Assembly: GCF_011761475.1 (NCBI RefSeq)
Contig: NZ_JAASRS010000001.1
Span: 930,001-994,000 of the forward strand
Reading direction: 5' to 3'
DNA from: Saccharococcus thermophilus
Lineage (GTDB): Bacteria > Bacillota > Bacilli > Bacillales > Anoxybacillaceae
Length of the DNA: 64,000 nt
Positions 1-8,602 of the stretch are shown piece after piece; positions within the stretch are counted from its first letter, which is position 1; every line of letters begins with the position of its first letter. The translations under genes were made by a program, and so were the position numbers. The notes under the pieces are model-generated. The model was given only the letters and a program-made list of their open reading frames with translations. It was not told the DNA's origin and did no database searches.

Positions 1-41
1 CTTTGCTCTCCTTCTTTCCCTTATGAAAAAACAAAAAATCA

Positions 42-70
42 TTGTCATCATTGAGATACCGTGGTAAGAT
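42..70 (+). promoter_or_regulatory. Sigma-A promoter of the S-box transcript
   Basis: TTGTCA (42-47) and TAAGAT (65-70) are separated by 17 bases, a near-consensus sigma-A promoter. It sits just before the riboswitch, so it should drive the S-box leader and the genes behind it. Confidence 0.6.
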
Positions 71-90
71 AGAGAAAAATTACATACAGT

Positions 91-193
91 CTTATCAAGA
101 GTGGACGAGAGATCGGGCTCGATGACTCCACAGCAACCTGCGTATTTCGCAAGGTGCTCCAACCCGCAAAGCGGTTTCGCTTTGGATGATAAG
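91..193 (+). ncRNA. SAM-I (S-box) riboswitch aptamer
   Basis: The leader shows the S-box signature in order: CTTATCAAGAG at 91, a GATCGGGCTCGATGA helix near 111-125, CAGCAACC near 131, GGTGCTCCAACCC near 152, and GATGATAAG closing P1 at 185-193. It pairs with CTTATCA at 91. A strong terminator follows at once. S-box RNAs bind S-adenosylmethionine and switch off downstream genes when methionine supply is good, so the gene at 274 should be expressed on methionine or SAM shortage. Confidence 0.9.
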
Positions 194-200
194 AACGGCC

Positions 201-237
201 AAACCCCTTTCGCATCATTCATGGCGAAAGGGGTTTT
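201..237 (+). terminator. Riboswitch expression-platform terminator
   Basis: The stem AACCCCTTTCGC / GCGAAAGGGGTT is followed by a T run. It lies directly after the S-box aptamer and before the ribosome site, as expected of a SAM-controlled attenuator. Confidence 0.85.
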
Positions 238-273
238 TATGTACAAAACAAAGGAAGGAGGTGGGAACGCCGA

Positions 274-606
274 GTGCGCGAAAATGATTTGATTCGCAGT
301 TATATGGCGGCACACTTGAAAGCAGAATCGTTCGCTTCCCATGTCGCCCGGTGCATAAGAAAGCAGCTGTTGCAATTTGACAAAAAGACAGTGCTGCATT
401 TTGACTGTTACGCGAATTTTTTTCATCTATATGGGCATACGCAAGGAAAGTCTTTTTATCTTATTTTGACGCTTGCGGAAGTGGAAGAATGGAAAGCCGC
501 TGGTCCTTATGCGCTCGATCGCTATATTTTTAGCGAACTAGCGGAAAAAGGAATTTCGATCGTACATATGACTCCATATTTGCGGGCGGTATTTTCTCAA
601 TCTTGA
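274..606 (+). CDS. Unknown protein under S-box control
   Basis: A 110-residue soluble protein that I do not recognise. The GTG start at 274 follows a strong AAGGAAGGAGG site at 250-260. No signal peptide or membrane segment is visible; the sequence has a basic N-terminal half, an HFDCYANFFHLYG stretch and an acidic helix with LTLAEVEEWKAAG. It is the first gene after a SAM riboswitch, so it is probably tied to methionine, cysteine or SAM metabolism. The VOC gene starts 24 bases after its stop, so the two are probably cotranscribed. Function unknown. Confidence 0.75.
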   Translation: MRENDLIRSYMAAHLKAESFASHVARCIRKQLLQFDKKTVLHFDCYANFFHLYGHTQGKSFYLILTLAEVEEWKAAGPYALDRYIFSELAEKGISIVHMTPYLRAVFSQS

Positions 607-630
607 AAATAATAAAAAAAGGGGAGAACT

Positions 631-1017
631 ATGATGTCAGTGAAAAAATTCGAACATGTCGGCATTCAAGTAAAAGACATTGAAACATCGAAAAAGTTTT
701 ATCAAGAGGTAGTCGGTTTGGAATTGCTTAGCGAGATGACGCATACGAACGGCACGATGAAGCTGGCGTTTTTAGGATTGGATGGCTCGGTCATTGTCGA
801 ATTGATCGAAGGGTATAATCCGAATTTGCCGACGGAAGGAAAAGTGCATCACGTCGCCTTTACCGTTGAAGGAATTGAGCAAGAAAAAGAGCGGCTTCAA
901 TCGCTCGGTGTTCCGCTCGTCTGGGAAGATATTACGACGCTGCCAAACGGGGCGAAATATTTGTTTTTCCTTGGGCCGGATGGAGAATGGATCGAATTTT
1001 ATGAACCAGCTAAGTAA
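631..1017 (+). CDS. VOC-family metalloprotein (glyoxalase-like)
   Basis: A 128-residue vicinal oxygen chelate protein of single-module size. The N-terminal KFEHVGIQVKDIETSKKFY and C-terminal FFLGPDGEWIEFYEP are typical VOC beta-alpha-beta-beta-beta motifs. Likely metal ligands are His in EHVGI, Glu in VELIEG, His in VHHVAF and Glu in WIEFYE. This pattern resembles lactoylglutathione lyase and methylmalonyl-CoA epimerase families, but the substrate cannot be told from sequence. A GGGGAG site precedes tandem ATGs at 631 and 634. It lies 24 bases after the S-box gene and may share its SAM-controlled transcript. Confidence 0.85.
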   Translation: MMSVKKFEHVGIQVKDIETSKKFYQEVVGLELLSEMTHTNGTMKLAFLGLDGSVIVELIEGYNPNLPTEGKVHHVAFTVEGIEQEKERLQSLGVPLVWEDITTLPNGAKYLFFLGPDGEWIEFYEPAK

Positions 1018-1021
1018 AATG

Positions 1022-1059
1022 AAACCGCTCTGTTCCTAGTTGCGAACAGAGCGGTTTTT
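1022..1059. terminator. Bidirectional terminator
   Basis: The stem AAACCGCTCTGTTC / GAACAGAGCGGTTT lies between convergent genes and has A and T runs on its two sides. The last codons of the leftward gene fall inside it. Confidence 0.8.
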
Positions 1060-2103
1060 CCATGCCGTATCGGTAATGTATGGAAATTTGCGAAACACCC
1101 ATTTCAAGACGTTCGGCACAACGATAATGACAAGCAATAGCCGCATAAACTGCAGCGAGCTGACGATGGCCGGGTCGCCGCCGACTGTCTGCGCCGTTAA
1201 TACCATTTCCACTAGCCCGCCCGGTGCCAGGCTTAACAGCGCGGTCGACAGTGGAAGATCCGTTAATTTCGCAAATGCCCAGCCGCATCCGAATGATAAA
1301 GCAATTAATACTAGCGCAAGCAGGAAATATACCCAGCTAAATTTTCCGCCAAGCTTAATATCTTCTAACGTAATGCGGTTTCCCATGTTCATTCCAACGC
1401 TAATTTGTGCCAAAATAATCAACCATGAAGGCAGTGACGGCAAGTTTACTCCAGCCACATGCATAACTGCCGTTACGGCAAGCGGTCCGACGACGTATGC
1501 CGCCGGAATGACGTTTCGTAAAAGAAGCGCACCGAAAATGCTTAACAAAAACCAAGCGTAATGACCATCGGAAGAGGCAGCAGCCGCCTGAGCTGCGGAG
1601 CTTCCTGACGGCGCATGTCCGCTCAACCAATGGACAACGACCGTTGGCACAAGAAAAACGACCGTTAATAAACGAATCGTTTGAAAAATCGTTACTAGCG
1701 CTGTATTGGCATTGAACGATTCACTAGCGGCCACCATTTCCGACAATCCGCCAGGAACGGAGGCAAACACGCTTGTCACTTTATCCATATGCGTCCATTT
1801 CGTCACCGCGATGCTGTTCATAATATTGATGACAATCAGGGACACAGCGACAGCGAGAAACGGAACAATATATGGCGCAATTGTTAACAGTGTCTCTTTT
1901 GTAAACGACAGTCCAAAGTAGGTGCCTAAAACAATCAATCCGCTGTTGGATAACGCCTTTGGCGCCGCTACTTGGCGCTTGATGACCGTTTTCCAAACAA
2001 GCATTCCGGTAATGGCCCCGAGCATCCACGGAATCGGGGAATGGAGATGATAAAACAGCAAGCCGGTCAGTCCCGCGACGATATAGGTTTCTAACACTTT
2101 CAT
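1036..2103 (-). CDS. AbrB-duplication family membrane protein
   Basis: A strongly hydrophobic protein of about 355 residues with roughly ten membrane segments and an internal repeat: the GGLSEMV motif of the first half recurs as GGLVEMV in the second. This is the hallmark of the membrane AbrB-duplication family, often mislabelled ammonia monooxygenase and here unrelated to the DNA-binding AbrB. The ATG at 2103 (MKVLETYI) follows GGAAAGGA at good spacing and is preferred to upstream codons. It is probably a transporter or channel of unknown substrate. It is a single gene, convergent with the VOC gene. Confidence 0.8.
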   Translation of the reverse strand: MKVLETYIVAGLTGLLFYHLHSPIPWMLGAITGMLVWKTVIKRQVAAPKALSNSGLIVLGTYFGLSFTKETLLTIAPYIVPFLAVAVSLIVINIMNSIAVTKWTHMDKVTSVFASVPGGLSEMVAASESFNANTALVTIFQTIRLLTVVFLVPTVVVHWLSGHAPSGSSAAQAAAASSDGHYAWFLLSIFGALLLRNVIPAAYVVGPLAVTAVMHVAGVNLPSLPSWLIILAQISVGMNMGNRITLEDIKLGGKFSWVYFLLALVLIALSFGCGWAFAKLTDLPLSTALLSLAPGGLVEMVLTAQTVGGDPAIVSSLQFMRLLLVIIVVPNVLKWVFRKFPYITDTAWKNRSVRN

Positions 2104-2218
2104 TGCTGCAGTCCTTTCCATTCTCTGTAAACCTATCACTATTGTAAAGGAAATTAAAAGGAAAAGGAAGTAATGTGCTCATTGTGATATACTGAAAAGG
2201 AAAGGGGAGGGAGAAATC

Positions 2219-2701
2219 ATGGAAGAACAAGTAAAACACGCCATTCAAGACGAATATCCAGAGGAATTTGCCTGGTGCTACGGATGCGGCCGGATGAATG
2301 AGCACGGCCACCATTTCCGCACGGGATGGCAAGGGGAGAAAACGGTCACGATTTACACGCCGCGCCCTGAGCATATTGCCATTCCCGGCTTTGTGTATGG
2401 CGGATTGATCGCCTCGCTGATCGACTGCCACGGAACGGGTTCGGCCGCGCTGGCACTGCATCGCAAAAACGGCCATGAACCTGGTGACGGCGAGACTCCG
2501 CCGCGTTTTGTCACCGCTTCGCTGAAGGTGGAGTTTGTCAAGCCGACGCCGCACGGGGGGCCACTGAAAGCGGTGGGAACCGTCGAAGAAATTCATCCGA
2601 AAAAGTGGAAAGTAGATACGGAAGTATTCGCCGATGGAGAACTTTGCGCGCGCGGTGAAGTCGTGGCGGTGGTCATGCCGAAGACGTTTGGGCAAAAATA
2701 A
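2219..2701 (+). CDS. PaaI-type hotdog thioesterase
   Basis: A 160-residue hotdog-fold protein. The N-terminal CYGCG pair of cysteines and the central PGFVYGGLIASLIDCHGT helix with VKPTPHGGPLKAVG match PaaI-like acyl-CoA thioesterases. The ATG follows AAAGGGGAGGGAG. A terminator ends it at about 2746, and another hotdog gene converges from the other strand. The acyl-CoA substrate is unknown. The CYGCG motif is shared with a subgroup of hotdog proteins and may be structural. Confidence 0.8.
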   Translation: MEEQVKHAIQDEYPEEFAWCYGCGRMNEHGHHFRTGWQGEKTVTIYTPRPEHIAIPGFVYGGLIASLIDCHGTGSAALALHRKNGHEPGDGETPPRFVTASLKVEFVKPTPHGGPLKAVGTVEEIHPKKWKVDTEVFADGELCARGEVVAVVMPKTFGQK

Positions 2702-2718
2702 CACGTCCATTCGCAAGC

Positions 2719-2746
2719 AAAAAGCAGGAGGTCGTCCTGCTTTTTT
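2719..2746. terminator. Terminator between two hotdog genes
   Basis: The stem AAAAGCAGGA / TCCTGCTTTTTT has a short GGTCG loop and can end both convergent genes. Confidence 0.8.
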
Positions 2747-3161
2747 ATCGTTTTGGCATGATCATTACCGAGGAAACGGCGCTTGCCACTTCTTTGCCGT
2801 TTTGCGTTAAGACAGCGGTCAGGTAGGAAACGGTGCGTCCGAATTTTTCCACCCTCGCTTCGACTTCCACTTCGCCGACAACGGTCGGGCGATGGAACGT
2901 CGTATGCAGATTGATCGAAGCGAATGTTTGGTCTTCATGAAGCAATGTCGTAATCGCATACGCCATCATAATATCGGCCGCCGCACTGACAAATCCGCCC
3001 ATAATGACGCCGTTGCCGTTGAGCAAATGCTCCCCGATCGTCCATTTTCCTTTCGCATATCCTTCGCCTGTTTCCACTAATTGAACGCCAAGCGATGTAT
3101 CACAGGCTGGCGGTGCACTTTTTCCTGCAATGACTTCGTGCAAGTTGACGGTTTTTGCCAT
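2745..3161 (-). CDS. Hotdog thioesterase of the PaaI/YdiI group
   Basis: A 138-residue hotdog protein. NGNGVIMGGFVSAAADIMM provides the central helix with its acidic residue, and INLHTTFHRPTVVGEVEVEARV is the typical hotdog strand. The ATG at 3161 sits eight bases after AAAGGA; a GTG two codons upstream is less well placed. It probably hydrolyses an acyl-CoA or aromatic-CoA thioester in the cytosol. It differs clearly from the convergent neighbour, so the two are not a recent duplication. Confidence 0.8.
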   Translation of the reverse strand: MAKTVNLHEVIAGKSAPPACDTSLGVQLVETGEGYAKGKWTIGEHLLNGNGVIMGGFVSAAADIMMAYAITTLLHEDQTFASINLHTTFHRPTVVGEVEVEARVEKFGRTVSYLTAVLTQNGKEVASAVSSVMIMPKR

Positions 3162-3439
3162 AGCCACAATCCTTTCTTTAAAAATGGTAAGCTCCCATAC
3201 TACCTATTCGCGAAAATAAGAAGATTTCCTTTTTTCTCTCTTCCTTTTCCCTTTCCTAACCATTTAGTTGCTTATGGGATCGGGTCGCTATGCATAAGTT
3301 AAAATAGACGGCAAAACAAAAGAAGGGATATCATTTACGCGATGGGAACAAGAACTAGAACCTGATATAGACAAATCAACGCAATGACTAATCTAGGATG
3401 TTGGTGTCGTGCAGAGCATAAAGTAGGGGGTCTCGTTTT

Positions 3440-4417
3440 ATGTACAAACAGCCGGACAAGGAGAGATGGAAGGGGCGGATCGACAGCGAGAGCGATGAAA
3501 AAAGTTTTCGCGTCCATCAAAAAATTCGTCTTCTTGATATGGGGCAAATACAGGCACAGGCAGAAAACGCCTTTGCTTTATTAGGCTTCCAATGTGATGA
3601 AGGGGTCCGCCGCAATCGAGGGCGGCAAGGAGCGTATCACGCGCCGGTGGAAGTGAAAAAGGCGCTGGCGAACTTGCCGTGGCACCTGCCGCCTGACGTA
3701 ATACTTTACGATGTGGGCGAAATTACTTGTGAAGGAGGAGAATTAGAAAACAGCCAGAAACATTTGGGGCAAGCGGTAGAGCGCCTTATCCGCCATCGCA
3801 TCACGCCGGTTGTCATCGGCGGCGGACATGAGACCGCGTACGGGCATTATCTCGGCGTACGGCAGGCGGTCGGTCCGGAAACGAAGCTTGGCATTATCAA
3901 CATCGACGCCCACTTTGACATGCGCCCATATGAACAAGGGCCGTCATCGGGGACGATGTTTCGGCAAATATTAGATGAAGATGGAAACGCGGGATACTGC
4001 TGCCTCGGCATTCAGACGCTAGGCAACACGGCGGCGTTATTTGAAACCGCGAAGCGATACGGATGCACGTACATGTTGGAGGAAGAATTGACATTGGAAA
4101 AGTTAGAACGCGCGTATGAGTTCATTGACGATTTTATCCAAAACTATGATGTGCTGGTGCTGACGCTTTGCATGGATGTGTTGAGCGCAAGCGCGGCGCC
4201 GGGAGTGAGCGCGCCTTCGCCGTTCGGGCTTGATCCGAAAATCGTTCGCGCCCTGCTTCGTTATATTATTTCCAAGCCGCAAACGATCAGTTTCGATATT
4301 TGTGAAGTGAATCCGTTGGTCGATGAAAATCGAAAAACGATTGCGTTAGCCGCCGCCTTCTGCATGGAAGCGCTTGTTCATTTCCACCGCCGCCAGCGAG
4401 CGTCGACAGGTCGGTGA
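3440..4417 (+). CDS. hutG: Formimidoylglutamase (histidine breakdown)
   Basis: A 325-residue ureohydrolase of the arginase/agmatinase fold. Metal-binding motifs are visible in order: GGGHETAYGH, INIDAHFDMR and LCMDVLSASAAPGVSAP. The CMD and SAPSPFG forms are typical of formimidoylglutamase rather than arginase. It hydrolyses N-formimidoyl-glutamate to glutamate and formamide, the last step of the hut pathway. hutU and hutI follow after a 468-base gap with their own probable control site, so hutG may be a separate transcription unit. The ATG at 3440 follows GGGGG at 3426. Confidence 0.9.
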   Translation: MYKQPDKERWKGRIDSESDEKSFRVHQKIRLLDMGQIQAQAENAFALLGFQCDEGVRRNRGRQGAYHAPVEVKKALANLPWHLPPDVILYDVGEITCEGGELENSQKHLGQAVERLIRHRITPVVIGGGHETAYGHYLGVRQAVGPETKLGIINIDAHFDMRPYEQGPSSGTMFRQILDEDGNAGYCCLGIQTLGNTAALFETAKRYGCTYMLEEELTLEKLERAYEFIDDFIQNYDVLVLTLCMDVLSASAAPGVSAPSPFGLDPKIVRALLRYIISKPQTISFDICEVNPLVDENRKTIALAAAFCMEALVHFHRRQRASTGR

Positions 4418-4885
4418 ACCCGATGAAACTATCGATTGCGGAGCGGGATGGAAAACGAGAGCGCGGCGATCCGCTGGTTTGTTTCCGCCTATTCATCGCG
4501 TCTATACCGTCAATACTGTCGAGCAGACATGAGGATATTAGAAAAGGAAACACCGAAATAAAGAAGAAACGAGGAGGATGCCAACTGAATACCGCGATGA
4601 GCAGCGCAAAGAACTGCAATGACCGAGCGGTTCTTTTTTATAAATCTAAAGAAAATGATGCAAGATAACCATTTCATTTCACTAATGGGCATAAAATTCA
4701 AAAAATTATATACGATTTTAAAAACGGGATGCATATATTCGCAACCGGTTTCATTTTTTAATTCTTAAAAAAGGAGAATGACTGAGTCGGTCCATCGAGA
4801 TGGCGAAAGCCGTCCCTTATCTGACGTTTATTCATCCTGACGGCATTCTGGGTTAAAAACAAAGGAAAAAACGGAGGGGATCACA
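4418..4885 (+). other. Gap between hutG and hutU, with possible gene remnants
   Basis: No convincing gene is present. A 37-codon frame at 4448-4561 beginning MENESAAIRW has an upstream purine stretch but no recognised homology. Near 4771-4856 a short frame ends in [15 protein letters not shown] and could be the tail of a decayed gene. The stretch also holds a probable cre site at 4739-4754 and the ribosome site AACGGAGGGGAT before hutU. No hutP or hutH is seen here. Confidence 0.4.
4739..4754 (-). promoter_or_regulatory. Probable CcpA (cre) operator before hutU
   Basis: Read on the minus strand the site is ATGAAACCGGTTGCGA, one mismatch from the cre consensus WTGNAANCGNWWNCAW. Carbon-catabolite repression of hut genes through CcpA is established in Bacillus subtilis. 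The position about 130 bases before hutU suits repression of a hutUI promoter. Confidence 0.5.
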
Positions 4886-6544
4886 ATGGCAACGAAACGC
4901 CGGCCGGTGCAAATATACACCGGTTCGACCTTGCATGCGAAAGGCTGGATTCAAGAGGCCGCGTTGCGAATGCTCAACAACAACTTACATCCAGAGGTGG
5001 CCGAGCGTCCGGAAGAGTTGGTCGTCTACGGCGGCATCGGCAAAGCGGCGCGCAACTGGGAGTGCTACGAGGCGATTGTCGAAACGCTATTAAACTTAGA
5101 AAACGATGAAACGCTGCTCATTCAGTCGGGAAAGCCAGTGGCGGTGTTTAAAACGCACGCGGATGCGCCGCGGGTGCTAATCGCCAACTCGAACCTTGTG
5201 CCTGCCTGGGCGACGTGGGATCATTTCCACGAACTCGATAAAAAAGGCTTAATCATGTATGGGCAAATGACGGCAGGAAGCTGGATTTACATTGGTAGCC
5301 AGGGCATCGTGCAAGGCACGTACGAAACGTTTGCCGAGATGGCGCGCCAGCACTATGGCGGCACGCTAAAAGGCACGATTACGGTGACGGCAGGTCTTGG
5401 CGGCATGGGTGGAGCACAGCCGCTCGCCGTTACGTTAAACGGCGGCGTCTGCATTGCCGTCGAAGTGGACCCAGCCCGTATCCAGCGCCGCATTGACACG
5501 AAATATTTAGACACGATGACCGACCGTCTCGATGTGGCGATCCAAATGGCGAAAAAGGCGAAGGAAGAAGGAAAAGCGCTATCCATCGGCCTGCTTGGCA
5601 ACGCGGCGGAAGTGTTGCCGAAAATGATCAAAATCGGTTTTATTCCGGACGTATTAACAGATCAAACGTCCGCCCACGATCCGCTTAACGGCTACATTCC
5701 GGCAGGCATGACGCTCGAAGAAGCGGCTGAGCTGCGCCAGCACGATTCGAAGCAGTATATCCGCCGCGCCAAACAATCGATCGCCGAACATGTTAAAGCG
5801 ATGCTCGCCATGCAGAAGCAAGGCGCGGTGACATTCGATTACGGCAACAATATCCGCCAAGTCGCGAAAGATGAAGGAGTGGAAGAGGCGTTTAATTTTC
5901 CAGGTTTTGTTCCCGCCTACATCCGCCCGCTCTTTTGCGAAGGGAAAGGGCCATTCCGCTGGGTGGCTCTCTCAGGAGATCCGGAAGACATCTACAAAAC
6001 CGATGAAGTCATTTTGCGCGAATTCAGCGACAACCAACATTTGTGCAACTGGATCCGCATGGCGCGGGAAAAAATCCAGTTTCAAGGGCTGCCGGCACGC
6101 ATCTGCTGGCTCGGCTACGGCGAACGCGCGAAATTTGGCAAAATCATTAACGACATGGTGGAGAAAGGCGAGCTGAAAGCGCCGATCGTCATCGGCCGCG
6201 ACCATTTGGATTCCGGTTCCGTCGCCTCGCCAAACCGTGAAACGGAAGGGATGAAAGATGGCAGCGACGCGATCGCCGACTGGCCGATTTTAAACGCGCT
6301 TCTTAACGCAGTCGGCGGTGCAAGCTGGGTATCGGTGCACCATGGCGGCGGCGTCGGCATGGGCTATTCGATTCATGCGGGAATGGTCATTGTCGCCGAT
6401 GGCACGAAAGAAGCGGAAAAACGGCTCGAGCGCGTCTTGACGACCGACCCGGGCCTTGGCGTTGTCCGCCACGCCGATGCCGGCTATGAACTCGCCATCA
6501 AAACGGCGAAAGAAAAAGGCATCCATATGCCGATGCTGAAATAA
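4886..6544 (+). CDS. hutU: Urocanate hydratase
   Basis: A full-length 552-residue urocanase. It converts urocanate to 4-imidazolone-5-propionate, the second step of histidine degradation. The NAD-binding segment [16 protein letters not shown] lies near residues 167-182, the [15 protein letters not shown] motif near 255-270, and the conserved [15 protein letters not shown] near the C-terminus. The ATG has a good GGAGGGGAT site. hutI begins 18 bases after its stop, so the two form an operon, probably under CcpA through the site at 4739. Confidence 0.97.
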   Translation: MATKRRPVQIYTGSTLHAKGWIQEAALRMLNNNLHPEVAERPEELVVYGGIGKAARNWECYEAIVETLLNLENDETLLIQSGKPVAVFKTHADAPRVLIANSNLVPAWATWDHFHELDKKGLIMYGQMTAGSWIYIGSQGIVQGTYETFAEMARQHYGGTLKGTITVTAGLGGMGGAQPLAVTLNGGVCIAVEVDPARIQRRIDTKYLDTMTDRLDVAIQMAKKAKEEGKALSIGLLGNAAEVLPKMIKIGFIPDVLTDQTSAHDPLNGYIPAGMTLEEAAELRQHDSKQYIRRAKQSIAEHVKAMLAMQKQGAVTFDYGNNIRQVAKDEGVEEAFNFPGFVPAYIRPLFCEGKGPFRWVALSGDPEDIYKTDEVILREFSDNQHLCNWIRMAREKIQFQGLPARICWLGYGERAKFGKIINDMVEKGELKAPIVIGRDHLDSGSVASPNRETEGMKDGSDAIADWPILNALLNAVGGASWVSVHHGGGVGMGYSIHAGMVIVADGTKEAEKRLERVLTTDPGLGVVRHADAGYELAIKTAKEKGIHMPMLK

Positions 6545-6562
6545 ACGGAAGGAGGGGGACGC

Positions 6563-7837
6563 ATGCGCCCGTTGTTTATCCGCAACGCCAGCCAGCTCGT
6601 GACGCTGGCCGGCAGCTCGTTAGCCCCGCTAACGAAGGAGAAAATGAACGAACTTCATATCATTGAAAACGGCAGCGTCTGGGTGGAAGACGGAAAAATT
6701 GCCGCTGTCGGAACGGATGAGGAGCTTTCGCGACGATTTCAAGAGCGGATCACGGAAGCAGACATCATCGATGCGACAGGAAAAACGGTGACGCCGGGGC
6801 TTGTTGATCCGCACACGCATTTCGTGTACGCAGGAAGCCGTGAAAGCGAATTCGCGATGCGCCTTAGCGGGGCGACGTACATGGAAATTATGAACGCCGG
6901 CGGCGGCATTCACGCGACGACCAAAGCAACGCGGGAAGCATCGGAAGAAACATTGTATGAAGAAAGCAAGCGGCGGCTCGATCAGTTTTTGCTTCACGGC
7001 GTCACGACCGTGGAGGCGAAAAGCGGCTATGGCTTGAGCCTCAAGCACGAAATCAAACAGCTGACGGTGGCGAAAAAGCTCGATGACACCCATCCGATCG
7101 ATGTCGTGCGCACGTTTATGGGAGCGCATGCCATACCCGTCGAGTGGAAAGACAATCCCGACGGCTTTGTACGCGTCATCATTGAAGAAATGATTCCGAA
7201 AGTGAGCGAACTCGGGCTTGCTGAATTCAATGACGTCTTTTGCGAACGCGGCGTGTTTACACCAGAACAGGCAAGAATCATTTTGGAAGCGGGAAAAGCG
7301 TACGGGCTGATGCCAAAAATTCACGCCGATGAAATCGAACCATACGGCGGCGCGGAGCTGGCCGCGGAAGTCGGGGCGATTTCCGCCGATCATCTCCTGC
7401 GCGCTTCGGACGAAGGCATTCGCCGTATGGCGGAAAAAGGCGTGATTGCGGTGCTGCTGCCGGGCACAGCGTTTTTCCTGATGACCAAGGCCGTAAACGC
7501 CCGCAAGATCATCGACGCCGGCGCAGCGGTTGCGCTTTCCACCGACTGCAATCCCGGCTCCTCGCCAACCGTATCGCTCCCGCTGATCATGAACCTCGGC
7601 TGCCTGCAGATGGGCATGACCCCTGCCGAAGCGCTGGCAGCCGTCACGATCAACGCCGCTCACGCGATCAACCGCGGCCGCGAAATCGGAAGCATTGAAG
7701 TCGGGAAAAAAGCCGATCTGGTCCTTTTCGACGTCCCAAATTATATGCAGCTCATCTACCATTACGGTATGAACCATACCGATACAGTCGTGAAAAACAG
7801 CCGAGTGGTGGTGAAAAGCGGGAGGCTTTGCTACTAG
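6563..7837 (+). CDS. hutI: Imidazolonepropionase
   Basis: A 424-residue amidohydrolase of the size usual for HutI. VDPHTHFVYAG supplies the HxH zinc ligands, KIHADEIEPYGG a further metal His, and STDCNPGSSPT the conserved Asp of the active site. It opens 4-imidazolone-5-propionate to N-formimidoyl-glutamate, which the upstream hutG product then hydrolyses. The ATG at 6563 follows GGAAGGAGGGGG. A terminator closes the operon at 7850-7878. Histidase (hutH), the first enzyme, is not in the window. Confidence 0.97.
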   Translation: MRPLFIRNASQLVTLAGSSLAPLTKEKMNELHIIENGSVWVEDGKIAAVGTDEELSRRFQERITEADIIDATGKTVTPGLVDPHTHFVYAGSRESEFAMRLSGATYMEIMNAGGGIHATTKATREASEETLYEESKRRLDQFLLHGVTTVEAKSGYGLSLKHEIKQLTVAKKLDDTHPIDVVRTFMGAHAIPVEWKDNPDGFVRVIIEEMIPKVSELGLAEFNDVFCERGVFTPEQARIILEAGKAYGLMPKIHADEIEPYGGAELAAEVGAISADHLLRASDEGIRRMAEKGVIAVLLPGTAFFLMTKAVNARKIIDAGAAVALSTDCNPGSSPTVSLPLIMNLGCLQMGMTPAEALAAVTINAAHAINRGREIGSIEVGKKADLVLFDVPNYMQLIYHYGMNHTDTVVKNSRVVVKSGRLCY

Positions 7838-7849
7838 GCATTGGAAACC

Positions 7850-7878
7850 AAAAGCACGCGTTGGCAGCGCGTGCTTTT
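7850..7878 (+). terminator. Terminator of hutUI
   Basis: The stem AAAAGCACGCG / CGCGTGCTTTT has a TTGGCAG loop and directly follows hutI. Confidence 0.85.
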
Positions 7879-7970
7879 CCATCATCGTTTCCAAAGCTAT
7901 GAGCCATTTGGGCCGAGCGGACGATTTGGACGCTTATGTTCGCCACGCCGTTAGAGTATTGTTGCTATGA

Positions 7971-8006
7971 AAAAGAGCCTGTCCACTTATCGGGCAGGCT
8001 CTTTTC
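7971..8006. terminator. Terminator of mscL
   Basis: The stem AAAAGAGCCTG / CAGGCTCTTTT is A-rich on one side and T-rich on the other. It lies just after the mscL stop on the minus strand and may also back up the hut terminator. Confidence 0.8.
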
Positions 8007-8017
8007 GTATTATTCGC

Positions 8018-8413
8018 TTATTGCACTTCCCGCTGCTGTTTCAACAAATCGCGGATTTCCATCAACAGCTCTTCTTCCTTCGTTAAAGTCGGCTCTGTAT
8101 CTTTGACTTCTTCTTCCTTTTTAATGCGGTGGTACAGTTTATTTAACGCTTTGACAAAAAGGAAGAGCGAAAAGGCGATAATCAAAAAGTCAACGACCTT
8201 TTGGATAAACATGCCGTATTTCACGACGGCATCCCCAAATTTCAACGACAGCCCGCTAAAATCAATGCCGCCCAGCAACAAGCCAATAAGCGGCATAATG
8301 ATGTCATTGACAAGCGAAGAAACGATTTTGCCGAACGCGCCGCCGATAATGACCCCCACAGCCAAGTCGACGACATTTCCGCGCATGGCAAATTCTTTAA
8401 ATTCTTTCCACAT
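8018..8413 (-). CDS. mscL: Large-conductance mechanosensitive channel
   Basis: A 131-residue MscL. The N-terminal helix [19 protein letters not shown] leads into membrane helix 1 ([18 protein letters not shown]), then a periplasmic loop, membrane helix 2 ([15 protein letters not shown]) and a charged C-terminal helical bundle. The ATG at 8413 follows GGTGAGGATC and gives the standard MWKEF start. The pentameric channel opens under high membrane tension and protects against hypo-osmotic shock. It is a single gene. Confidence 0.97.
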   Translation of the reverse strand: MWKEFKEFAMRGNVVDLAVGVIIGGAFGKIVSSLVNDIIMPLIGLLLGGIDFSGLSLKFGDAVVKYGMFIQKVVDFLIIAFSLFLFVKALNKLYHRIKKEEEVKDTEPTLTKEEELLMEIRDLLKQQREVQ

Positions 8414-8602
8414 GATCCTCACCCTGCTTTTACAATATTGGTACAAAAAAATATAACATAGGGGGTTGTAAAAATGCCAGCTCCATGCGGCTGACGGAAC
8501 ATTTTACCTATTTTTACAAAACAGCGAGGCAAAAACATAGAAAATCAATCGAATTTATAGTATTATATAATGTACTTAATTTTAGTAAAGGGGGAAGATA
8601 AC

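Noticed and set aside
101-292. A 63-codon frame beginning MDERSGSMTPQQPAY
   Set aside because: It lies inside the S-box aptamer and its terminator, and the RNA structure explains the sequence.
1781-2716. A 311-codon minus-strand frame across the AbrB and hotdog genes
   Set aside because: It spans two well-supported genes in other frames and a promoter gap, and has no recognisable motif.
6629-7894. A 421-codon frame on the minus strand opposite hutI
   Set aside because: It is an antisense shadow of a GC-rich coding gene, with no ribosome site and a composition rich in His and Arg.
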